A stretch of DNA of 64,000 nt, from contig JAQURM010000003.1 of assembly GCA_028715605.1 (NCBI GenBank), positions 162,810-226,809 on the forward strand, in the 5' to 3' direction. The notes under the pieces were generated by a model. That model saw only the letters and a list, made by a program, of their open reading frames with translations, was not told the origin of the DNA and ran no database searches. This document shows positions 40,950 to 48,283 of this stretch, piece after piece. Source of the DNA: Desulfovibrionales bacterium. GTDB lineage: Bacteria > Desulfobacterota > QYQD01. Position numbers and translations under genes: made by a program. Every line of letters begins with the position of its first letter. Position 1 is the stretch's first letter.

Positions 40950-42938
40950 TTATGGACGGCCCGCCCCTCCGTTCAGATTCAAATTGCCTTGCCTGAGCCT
41001 TGTGACGCGTTCAACGATGTTCTCTAGCACAGGAATTCGCCCCCCGTTTGCATAAACCTGCTTGACGAACATGGCAGCGCCTTCGATGTTCTTAAAGACA
41101 GAAGAGGGTTGATTGTATCCTAGCCCTTCTGCAATTTGTGTTCGGAGTTGATTGAAATTGTCCTGCCCCGTTGCACCTTCAAGTTCCGCCTCGAGTTTGT
41201 CATTGAATACAGCCCAAGTATCAAAGACGTCCGTTTGAGGGAAATCAGTCGGGGGAACACCGGCGAGCCTTTGTAACAAGTGATTGGTCCGAATTGCGGC
41301 ATCACGTTTTTGCCCGTTGAGGCTTGAATCTGCGTCAAATATGAAAAAGGTTGGAATCTCAAGACCTCGGAAAACCACAACTGGCCGATCAATGTTGTTC
41401 TTCCCGCTAACTGGAACGATGGAGATTCCGAGGGCATCCCAGTTGAGCTTCTGAATCTCTTGCATTGTCCACAAAGCACCGACCTCAGAGTTGCCCTCGA
41501 CAATGACAACTAAGTCTGAGAAGAAGCCCTCGTTCACGATCGTGGTCATTACCGGGGAGGCATGAGCTGCGAAAGAGATGTCCGTGAAATCATCGGGATT
41601 CTTTTGGCTGATCTCTGCTAGGCGTCTCGCTGCATCTTCGCGCGTATAGAAAGTTATCTTCGTTTGGAGCGTATTGGTACCCTCAACGGGCACTTTTCTG
41701 GCCAGTCTGATTTGGTCAAATCTCTGGAGGTCAACGAAGTATGGCGAATGCGTTCCATAGATGATCTGCGTTCTTGGATCGCTCTCCTGCTCAGGCTTCT
41801 TTGACAATTGGAGCATAACGCTGGAGAGGTATCTGCATCGTGAGGGATGGAGATATAGTTCTGGTTCCTCAATTGCCAGTATCAAGTCGGGTATTTTGCT
41901 GGGACCTGATGGAGCAAAAGAACTGGTCGACTCTGATTCCGTTTGTTCAGGAACTGTTTGTTCGGTTAGCGAGAGTTGATGCAGAAGGGCGAAGATGAGC
42001 GCCCGTTGAAGTCCGTGGCCACTGTAGTTGATCGGGCATTTGAAATTGTCCTCGACAAGGGAGGCAATTGCTGGAGGTAGAGATAGCTTTGGAGGGTCTA
42101 CCTCACCAAAGGTAAGATCAAGTTCTGCACCTGGCGCGTATCTCTTCAGAACCTGGGTGATCAAAGAACCCAGAGATCGCAGTTCGGTGAGATTGTTTGC
42201 ACTGTACACCTCTTTGACTCGTCTCTCAAACTCAGCATTGAGCTCACGGACGTCCGGTCTAGCATTGACGCTCCTCATTACCAAAACGTCTATAAGTTGG
42301 AGGATCACGCCCCGACGTTCTGCCTCTGAGGACGCATCCCTAACTGCGGGCACCAGAACGAATTTCGTGTACTTGTCGAGTTTGCCACCACCGATATTCC
42401 TTGGTCCGAAAAATTGAGTTTCCCTCGGAAATACCTGCAAGAATTCAGGATGGGCGGATTCGAAGGTAGCCATAGCATCTTCAACTGCTTGGGCAGAATT
42501 CGCTTTCTGATTCAAGTCTGCATACTTGTTGCTTGATACGAGATCATTGAATTCTTTCCGCTTTGGGGTAGCAGCGAGTTTCCTGATCTCTGCGAATTCT
42601 GGAAGCTGTCGTGAAGCAGAATAGTATCGCGCCCCCCCGCTATTGATTACCTTGGTAACAATGAGCCTGCCGGCAGTGATGTATGAAGAGAACTCTTCAC
42701 GCTCATCCTGTTTGAAGTCACCATAGGTGACGCGAATCGTTATGTCGGATGCCGTGTCTTTGTCGAAGTAGTCATACTCCGTAATCTGTGCCGCGGTGTT
42801 GTAGAACACATCAAGGGCGTATAGCACGCTTGACTTGCCAGCGCCATTTCTTCCAAGGATGGCAAGAAGATTAGAGCTGCTGATATCGACTGATCTCAGG
42901 GATCGGAAATTGGTGGCCTCAATTCTCTGTATAATCAT
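40950..42938 (-). CDS. OLD-family ATPase/TOPRIM nuclease
   Basis: About 662 residues from MIIQRIEATNFRSLRSVDIS, chosen for AAGGAG ten bases upstream. ABC-type ATPase: Walker A LGRNGAGKSS (~33), Walker B ILAIEEPELYLHPSR (~353), switch His YGTHSPYFV (~398). The C-terminal TOPRIM has the metal Glu in VVIVEGNSEVGA (~476) and FFIFDADSS (~534). OLD proteins are DNA nucleases used in phage exclusion; class 2 members (GajA) pair with a UvrD-like helicase, but none is next to this gene, so it looks like a stand-alone class 1 type. It is an unusually long single-gene cassette. Confidence 0.88.
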   Translation of the reverse strand: MIIQRIEATNFRSLRSVDISSSNLLAILGRNGAGKSSVLYALDVFYNTAAQITEYDYFDKDTASDITIRVTYGDFKQDEREEFSSYITAGRLIVTKVINSGGARYYSASRQLPEFAEIRKLAATPKRKEFNDLVSSNKYADLNQKANSAQAVEDAMATFESAHPEFLQVFPRETQFFGPRNIGGGKLDKYTKFVLVPAVRDASSEAERRGVILQLIDVLVMRSVNARPDVRELNAEFERRVKEVYSANNLTELRSLGSLITQVLKRYAPGAELDLTFGEVDPPKLSLPPAIASLVEDNFKCPINYSGHGLQRALIFALLHQLSLTEQTVPEQTESESTSSFAPSGPSKIPDLILAIEEPELYLHPSRCRYLSSVMLQLSKKPEQESDPRTQIIYGTHSPYFVDLQRFDQIRLARKVPVEGTNTLQTKITFYTREDAARRLAEISQKNPDDFTDISFAAHASPVMTTIVNEGFFSDLVVIVEGNSEVGALWTMQEIQKLNWDALGISIVPVSGKNNIDRPVVVFRGLEIPTFFIFDADSSLNGQKRDAAIRTNHLLQRLAGVPPTDFPQTDVFDTWAVFNDKLEAELEGATGQDNFNQLRTQIAEGLGYNQPSSVFKNIEGAAMFVKQVYANGGRIPVLENIVERVTRLRQGNLNLNGGAGRP

Positions 42939-42977
42939 TGTGATAGATCTCCTTTGACCGTGCACGTTGTAAATGCC

Positions 42978-43044
42978 GTATAACGTTCAAGGCCAAAAGA
43001 AGTGCGATAGCATCTGGATGTTAATCTTTGGGCCTGTGCTATCT
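42978..43044 (-). other. attC site J
   Basis: GTATAAC (42978-42984) to GCTATCT (43038-43044). Stem AGGCCAAAAGA with TCTTTGGGCC, loop AGTGCGATAGCATCTGGATG. Hairpin type 1. Conserved block ACTTATAAATTTAGGGATGT follows. Confidence 0.8.
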
Positions 43045-43066
43045 GTCGTTACGGGCAACAAGAAAC

Positions 43067-43141
43067 TTATAAATTTAGGGATGTCCCTCCCATCCGTCCC
43101 GCCGGACGCGCCCCCTCTTTTCCACAAATCTCACATATCAT
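43067..43141 (-). pseudogene. truncated YgiT-type zinc finger relic
   Basis: The 24-codon frame MICEICGKEGARPAGR... starts inside the stop of the methyltransferase (ATGA) and ends in the conserved cassette block (TSLNL). Its first 12 residues and DNA match the start of the intact YgiT gene near 38989-39035 almost base for base. The second Cys pair and the rest are missing, so it is a recombination remnant. Confidence 0.7.
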
Positions 43142-43860
43142 CTTTTTTTGCCACCATATATTGTAAATATTCCATATTTATAGAAGCAATCAACATCCTT
43201 GAAACCAATAGATGTCAAAGCGTTTAGCTGTTCATTTAAAGTATCTGGCTTGTTGTCCGTGTTGTCTTTATATCTTTGGATAATATCATCATAAGTGCCT
43301 TCTATTCCCAGAATAGTTTTTCTTTCCGCAATCCATTCTTTCCATAGCGAAAGATACCAATGCTCAAGAGGTTCTGCGGGAGCAAGAATAACATCAATGT
43401 TTAGAAAATACCCGTCAACATTCAGATGAGAATAGATGGTTCTGAATAAAGCTATTTTCTCTTGCATGGACAAATGATGTATTGCCAGTGATGAGACTAT
43501 AAAATTAAAGCTTTGGAGTGTAATTTTTTTATCCAGAATCTCCTGAAGGCTCGCTTTTAAAATATGAATATTTTTAAAACCTTTCAAACGTTCTGCCGCT
43601 TTATTCAGCATATCCTCTGAACCATCAATAAGGGTTGCTACTATTGAATCATCAATTCTCAAAAGTTCATGGATAACAATCCCATCTCCACATCCAAGGT
43701 CAAGGACATTACTCCCTGACTTGCTGGCGACAAAATGTTTATAAAAAGACTTTAAAATCTCAAATAGTCTTCTCCGCTCTACAATATAAACATCCGCGCT
43801 ATCCCTGTATTCTTGCGTGAACTCTGCTTTTGCCCATTGAGATTTGCTGAATTCTGTCAT
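43138..43860 (-). CDS. SAM-dependent methyltransferase (class I)
   Basis: A 240-residue methylase: motif I SNVLDLGCGDGIVIHELL, ATLIDGSEDML, motif IV FNFIVSSLAIHHLSMQEK, and HLNVDGYFLNIDVILAP. It resembles trans-aconitate/tellurite-type methyltransferases; the substrate is unknown. Its stop overlaps a YgiT relic, so the cassette was rearranged. AT-richer than the chromosomal genes around the array. Confidence 0.85.
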   Translation of the reverse strand: MTEFSKSQWAKAEFTQEYRDSADVYIVERRRLFEILKSFYKHFVASKSGSNVLDLGCGDGIVIHELLRIDDSIVATLIDGSEDMLNKAAERLKGFKNIHILKASLQEILDKKITLQSFNFIVSSLAIHHLSMQEKIALFRTIYSHLNVDGYFLNIDVILAPAEPLEHWYLSLWKEWIAERKTILGIEGTYDDIIQRYKDNTDNKPDTLNEQLNALTSIGFKDVDCFYKYGIFTIYGGKKR

Positions 43861-43892
43861 AATTTCTCTCTTTTTCCCATACGAGATATTTC

Positions 43893-43959
43893 AGATAACC
43901 TTTTGAGTGCCTGAGAAGGGCTGAGCCTTTGGGTGTTGACCTCAAGCGCTCTGTTATCC
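43893..43959 (-). other. attC site K
   Basis: AGATAAC (43893-43899) to GTTATCC (43953-43959), inner arms GAGTGCCTGAG/CTCAAGCGCTC (9 of 11). Hairpin type 2 without the conserved block. Confidence 0.8.
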
Positions 43960-43971
43960 GTCGTCTCTCCT

Positions 43972-44178
43972 CTATTCCGACGCAGGATGTTCAGCAACGT
44001 TTAAAACTTCATTCTGTATAGCCGAATATATGGCGCCATACCAATCTATATAATCACCGATCTTATCTTCTATGATTTTCAACTCCGATTCCGAAAGTTC
44101 TCTCCCAAGCTCTTCATCTGCTACATTCTGGACATCTTCAATATTTATGGAATAAATATCTTTCGAGGTATCGAGCAC
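43972..44178 (-). CDS. small acidic protein, unknown
   Basis: A 68-residue acidic protein (IYSINIEDVQNVADEELGRE, KIGDYIDWYGAIYSAIQNEV) with helical character and no recognised domain. A GGGGGGATG-type ribosome site precedes the start. It fills one small cassette between attC K and L. Function cannot be read. Confidence 0.6.
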   Translation of the reverse strand: MLDTSKDIYSINIEDVQNVADEELGRELSESELKIIEDKIGDYIDWYGAIYSAIQNEVLNVAEHPASE

Positions 44179-44286
44179 ACATCCCCCCTTCTACGCAGTA
44201 TCACTGCATGATTCCGATTTCTCGTTCAAATATCTTGTAACTCAAATTTCTCCTATTTCTGTCTTTTCATTGGGCACGGCATTTTC

Positions 44287-44357
44287 AGATAACGGGCTGG
44301 CGGTTTGGACGTCAGTCTTTTCCGCTCGTAGATGCGCCATGGCGTGCGTTGTTATCT
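44287..44357 (-). other. attC site L
   Basis: AGATAAC (44287-44293) and GTTATCT (44351-44357) are perfect complements. The centre GGTTTGGACGTCAGTCTTTT is shared with site N. No conserved block. Confidence 0.75.
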
Positions 44358-44368
44358 GAAGGCCGCAA

Positions 44369-44608
44369 TCATGCTTTATCATAAGCAGCAAGGAAATCAT
44401 CTCTTGAAATTCCTGCTTGAGTACAAATAGTACGAAGAGTGGAGGCCTTTATCTTCGGATGGTTAGGCATAGTCAAAGGGGTTTTGGACCCGTCGGGATT
44501 TATCCTTTCCATCGAAATATGTTCTTTTTCTCGAACGATTTGGAACCCTAAAATCTCAAGCGATTTTATTACCCTCTGTTTTGGAGCATCAACCGGAAAT
44601 TTCGGCAT
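44369..44608 (-). CDS. hicA: HicA toxin
   Basis: A 79-residue HicA: KQRVIKSLEILGFQIVREKE then HISMERINPDGSKTPLTMPN with catalytic His, and KIKASTLRTICTQAGISRDD. Five bp after its antitoxin gene. A different subfamily from the HicA at 37329. Confidence 0.9.
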   Translation of the reverse strand: MPKFPVDAPKQRVIKSLEILGFQIVREKEHISMERINPDGSKTPLTMPNHPKIKASTLRTICTQAGISRDDFLAAYDKA

Positions 44609-44613
44609 TAGAT

Positions 44614-44832
44614 TTACACCCCAGCTTCTGCAACAAATGCCTCAAGGATCGGCGGTTCAATATCGAGCACGTCTTCCCCAAAAGTTTCGATATGGAAACG
44701 GATTGCTGATTTGACATCAGCGAGGGCTTCTTCATATGTATCCCCTTGCCCGACCACAACCCCCTTTAGTCCCAGTGGGTAAGCCACGTAGCCGTCGGGA
44801 TGTTTTTCTACGATAATCTTATATTGTCTCAT
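44614..44832 (-). CDS. hicB: HicB antitoxin
   Basis: A 72-residue HicB: YKIIVEKHPDGYVAYPLGLK then GVVVGQGDTYEEALADVKSA, with the C-terminal DIEPPILEAFVAEAGV tail. AAAAGGAGG ribosome site before the ATG. It pairs with the HicA at 44369 in one cassette. Confidence 0.92.
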   Translation of the reverse strand: MRQYKIIVEKHPDGYVAYPLGLKGVVVGQGDTYEEALADVKSAIRFHIETFGEDVLDIEPPILEAFVAEAGV

Positions 44833-44881
44833 GTCATCGGCCTCCTTTTCTAACTAATAATACCATATTCCTTTAAACGGC

Positions 44882-44948
44882 GGCTTTCGTTCAAGGCCAA
44901 AAGAAGTGCGATAGCATCTGGATATTAATCTTTTGGCCTGTGTTATCC
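44882..44948 (-). other. attC site M
   Basis: Degenerate left core GGCTTTC (44882-44888), good right core GTTATCC (44942-44948). Stem AGGCCAAAAGA/TCTTTTGGCC, hairpin type 1, loop AGTGCGATAGCATCTGGATA. Conserved block follows. Confidence 0.7.
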
Positions 44949-44970
44949 TCTGTTGTGGACAACAAGAAAC

Positions 44971-45069
44971 TTATAAATTTATGGACGTCCCGCATTTCCT
45001 CTCCCACCCATTCAAAGCTATCCGGAGATATTCAAGATCACTCTTTTCAAACTCCTCTTCGTGTTCCAT
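44971..45069 (-). CDS. very small cassette ORF, uncertain
   Basis: A 32-codon frame MEHEEEFEKSDLEYLRIALN with GGGAGAGATAGTT upstream, ending GTSINL in the shared cassette block, as other cassette genes do. It is acidic and helical; it may be a residue of an antitoxin-like gene. No family recognised. Confidence 0.3.
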   Translation of the reverse strand: MEHEEEFEKSDLEYLRIALNGWERKCGTSINL

Positions 45070-45081
45070 AACTATCTCTCC

Positions 45082-45134
45082 CGCCCATCGTATAGTAAAA
45101 AATGTCAGTTTAATGTCTTTCTTTTTTGTGGGCG
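45082..45134 (-). other. degenerate attC-like hairpin
   Basis: CGCCCA/TGGGCG arms with A-rich and T-rich inner arms and a loop GTCAGTTTAATGTC. After it, ACTTTATAAGTTTATAGGCG resembles the conserved block, so this is probably the worn 3' end of the Argonaute cassette. Confidence 0.45.
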
Positions 45135-45188
45135 ATGACAAAATACTTTATAAGTTTATAGGCGTTCCTGCTCTCCGTTCCTTGCCTT

Positions 45189-46745
45189 TCACACGTAGTG
45201 CTTAAAAGGCAGTACCCCGGATTCAACATCTCGTCCTGCTGTAAGTACATCTCCTATGCGATCTGCAAAACGAAGGGTAACTGGTAGGCCTTCTCCGAAA
45301 AGACAGGTGTTGTAATTTAGCTTTGTCAAGGCCAAGATGTCTCTGCACACGGTCTGTATTTGGGGTGAACCTCTGGTTATCTCTATTTCCAAAGGATTGG
45401 GTGTTTCTAATCCAAGCTGGGTTTGAATTCGTGGTATGTAGCCCTTAGTCCACAAGTACGCCTTTGCGTCTCCGAGAATCAAGGCGGTACCCCTTGGCAC
45501 AGAATACTCGAAGTCCCGGTAGAGTTTCATAACTCTATTCTCTCTAATGCGTACTCCTACCAGTCGCGTCTTGCCTTCAGCTGCATCAACAAAGCCGTTC
45601 CATTCTTCGTCATCGAAATTGGTTTTAGCATGGATGAAGACCTCTTTTGGGAAGATTCCCGCGGGATCTCTCTCCTTGAATGAATCAATCGACTGTCGGA
45701 GAAGGTCATGCGCATCCACTCTACGAATATGAAACTCCTTTGTGGCGGGATTATACCATGGCCCAACATTTCCCCGAAAGACAACACCGTCTCCAGAATC
45801 AAGGAACATTTGTGCTGCACAACAGGCGTTCCTATCGGAGTCTTCTGTATGTGTCTTCTTATAAACCAGGCCGAGATAGCAAACTCCATTCCTCACATCC
45901 CCCAAACGCCAAGGGAGCCCACCGGCTTTATAATAAAGGGTTGTAGAGATGTTCCATGCCTTCGCCGTATCGAATTTTCTTTCTGCTGCGATTCGCCTCT
46001 TATCTTCCCAGATTTCGTCGTATGCAACTGTGCTGGCGCGCACTACCTGTGTAACGACCTTCTCGCCTAGTAGTTTTGCCTTTAGTTGATTATGGAAATT
46101 GATCTCGAAATCATATGCTTCGCGCAGCTCATTTAGGTAGTCAAAAAGAAAAACTTGGCCCGCCTGTCTTTCACTTTTGCTCAAGCCAAGCTTAATATTG
46201 TTACGGGATGCTGGGACTCGTGATTTCGGTCTACCATACGTATAGATTTCATCCGGGATCACGACAAACCACACATTAACGGGCATTTCCTCCTGCTTCT
46301 GGTATCTAATTAATCGGTCTGTATAGAGGTTGGAAAGGTTATGCACTCTTTGATGTCCGTCGGTATACCGAAGGAACTCAGCGATTTTGTCTTGGGGAAC
46401 ATCAAGTTCTGGTAGGTTCGCAAAGTTGACGGATACGCCGTATGCGGCTTCCAGACCAGGGAAGAACGGGCGCGCGACTTCACCGTCGCCATATATAGGC
46501 TTGTGCAAGCGTCGCAGATAGCTCTTGAGAAACGCACGGCAAGAGTGTGGCCCTATTATACCTACATTTAGTTGGCCACGAATCTTCTCCCTTGTGTAGG
46601 GCCCGAAGAGCATTATCCCATCGCGTGGGTCGGTTAGCTTCTGACCAAAACCAAAGGTGAGACGCGGCTCGGCGATGTGCAGCAAATAGAACCCCTTCGG
46701 TTGGATAGAGGGCTTCACGCTAGTCTGAATTGTCGTCCTCCTCAT
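45189..46745 (-). CDS. short prokaryotic Argonaute (MID-PIWI)
   Basis: A 518-residue short pAgo without N and PAZ domains. The MID part is ~50-260 (VGIIGPHSCRAFL, NVWFVVIPDEI). PIWI ~270-518 has the short-pAgo hallmark AWNISTTLYYKAGGLPWRL then GVCYLGLVYKK, where the catalytic Asp of active Argonautes is absent; so it should bind guide and target but not slice. It starts 26 bp before the stop of the TIR-APAZ gene. In SPARTA systems the pair forms a heterodimer that uses an RNA guide to sense invader DNA. Confidence 0.88.
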   Translation of the reverse strand: MRRTTIQTSVKPSIQPKGFYLLHIAEPRLTFGFGQKLTDPRDGIMLFGPYTREKIRGQLNVGIIGPHSCRAFLKSYLRRLHKPIYGDGEVARPFFPGLEAAYGVSVNFANLPELDVPQDKIAEFLRYTDGHQRVHNLSNLYTDRLIRYQKQEEMPVNVWFVVIPDEIYTYGRPKSRVPASRNNIKLGLSKSERQAGQVFLFDYLNELREAYDFEINFHNQLKAKLLGEKVVTQVVRASTVAYDEIWEDKRRIAAERKFDTAKAWNISTTLYYKAGGLPWRLGDVRNGVCYLGLVYKKTHTEDSDRNACCAAQMFLDSGDGVVFRGNVGPWYNPATKEFHIRRVDAHDLLRQSIDSFKERDPAGIFPKEVFIHAKTNFDDEEWNGFVDAAEGKTRLVGVRIRENRVMKLYRDFEYSVPRGTALILGDAKAYLWTKGYIPRIQTQLGLETPNPLEIEITRGSPQIQTVCRDILALTKLNYNTCLFGEGLPVTLRFADRIGDVLTAGRDVESGVLPFKHYV

Positions 46746-48117
46746 AACATACGCTCAAGATGTCGAATCGATCTTTACTCTTCGGCTCAAAATAGCCGAA
46801 ATCTGACCAGTACATAACTGGGAGGGGCTGCATTTGAAGAAGGAATGAATTGTTCAGCCCGATATTGATGTCACCATCGCTGTCCCGCAGGCTGTGCAAG
46901 AAACTCAGTTGCATATCGCGCCATTCGGCGTTAAATAATCGTTTTCCTTTTGCTCTGCGATGAGTATGCATTTTGTCCTTATCGTCCCATGCTTTGAAAC
47001 CATCGGTAGTGAAAATTATGTGTGATTTGAGGCTGAAACTGAGCAACGGTGTGAAGATGGGCTTGCAAGAAACGGCGTAATGCCAATAGCCGAGGTCTAG
47101 ATACTTTCCATAGACGCTTTTGCGTTTCTTTTGGTTTAGCTTTCGGAAGGGATACTCAAATTTGGCGAAACCCTTGACCAGGCTTGCGGGTGTCTGGTAG
47201 TAAGCTTGGCTCTTGTCTGCTAGCCCGTACCAATACATCTTCCGTTGCTTCATCAAGAGGTGAAATACTCTGGCCAGCAATGATTTTAGGTGGTTTGCAT
47301 AATCCCTTGGTGTAGGAAATGATTCGTTGTCCCCAATGACGTCGGCAACTACAGCTGCCGTATCACACACGAATCGACCCCTGAGCCTCGCGGTATAGGT
47401 CTGGTTGTCAATTTCGTAAGCGAGGGGTATCTCATCTGAAAAAGTAGAGAGAACATTAGAGACTTTTGCTATGGGGAAGGGTGTAGGGCAGTTATAAACA
47501 GCGCGAGCTTCTTCCTCCGTCTCAAACTGGTAAAGGTAGAACCTTTCCGGAACAGCAGGAATCGGCCAGAGATTTGTGTAGTACAGTTCTGATTTATAGA
47601 TAATCCCAGACTTGGTGGTGTACTGGTTCTCATACCAAGCTGCAAATTTCGATGAATCTGACTCGCCGGAGCGGTGAACCTTGTCCTTATCGAGTTTCTC
47701 TGTAAGCTGATCGAGTCCCTCTGCCCAGTTACCATAAAAAGGGATGTGATTAATACGGTTAGCACCAATGAAGAGATTGTACGCTGAACCGTCAATATTC
47801 ATGAGGATTATGAAATCCTCCAACCCATTTTGCTCGCTGACACTTTCGGCTAAGCTCAGCTCTTTCTCAATACCGTCCCGCAGGCGGCCAGGCTCACCGT
47901 TTATGCAGATATGCCCAGAGTAAACGAGTAGTATCTTGACAGCTTTATGTCTGATAGTATGGTCGATTTTCTGCCAGAACTTTTCTCCCCCAAGCAGAGC
48001 TTTCTTATCAACCCATGTAGCATAACCAAGGGCCTTGAGTCTCGACGCAAGCCAAATAGCGAAACTATTATCCTCTGGAGTTACATGACTTATGAATATT
48101 GTATCTCTATTTGTCAT
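46720..48117 (-). CDS. TIR-APAZ protein (SPARTA effector subunit)
   Basis: A 465-residue protein. The TIR domain ~1-145: IFISHVTPEDNSFAIWLASR, LGYATWVDKKALLGGEKFWQ, VKILLVYSGHI, with a Glu-rich helix (DGIEKELSLAES) where the NAD-hydrolysing Glu lies in TIRs. The rest (~175-465; YRNLWPIP-like TNLWPIPAVPERFYLYQFET, PLAYEIDNQTYTARLRGRFV) fits the APAZ region that replaces the Argonaute N-domain. It directly precedes and overlaps the short pAgo. In known SPARTA, target sensing makes the TIR destroy NAD(P)+ and kill or stall the infected cell. Here activity is inferred. Confidence 0.85.
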   Translation of the reverse strand: MTNRDTIFISHVTPEDNSFAIWLASRLKALGYATWVDKKALLGGEKFWQKIDHTIRHKAVKILLVYSGHICINGEPGRLRDGIEKELSLAESVSEQNGLEDFIILMNIDGSAYNLFIGANRINHIPFYGNWAEGLDQLTEKLDKDKVHRSGESDSSKFAAWYENQYTTKSGIIYKSELYYTNLWPIPAVPERFYLYQFETEEEARAVYNCPTPFPIAKVSNVLSTFSDEIPLAYEIDNQTYTARLRGRFVCDTAAVVADVIGDNESFPTPRDYANHLKSLLARVFHLLMKQRKMYWYGLADKSQAYYQTPASLVKGFAKFEYPFRKLNQKKRKSVYGKYLDLGYWHYAVSCKPIFTPLLSFSLKSHIIFTTDGFKAWDDKDKMHTHRRAKGKRLFNAEWRDMQLSFLHSLRDSDGDINIGLNNSFLLQMQPLPVMYWSDFGYFEPKSKDRFDILSVCYEEDDNSD

Positions 48118-48200
48118 GGTTGTCTCGCCGCTGTTTTTTGGTCATTGAAAAAGGGTGGGCATCTATCTGTTTCTACTACCAAAAGCCCAGCCAGAATTTT

Positions 48201-48267
48201 GCCTAACGTTTCCGCTGCAAAAGAAGCCCGAAGGGTTTGGACGTCAGTCTTTTGCAACGTGTTATGC
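48201..48267 (-). other. attC site N
   Basis: GCCTAAC (48201-48207) to GTTATGC (48261-48267). Stem GCAAAAGA/TCTTTTGC, centre AGGGTTTGGACGTCAGTC shared with site L. It separates the TIR-APAZ gene from the putative nuclease gene. Confidence 0.8.
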
Positions 48268-48283
48268 GTCGCCGCTAATGTCA

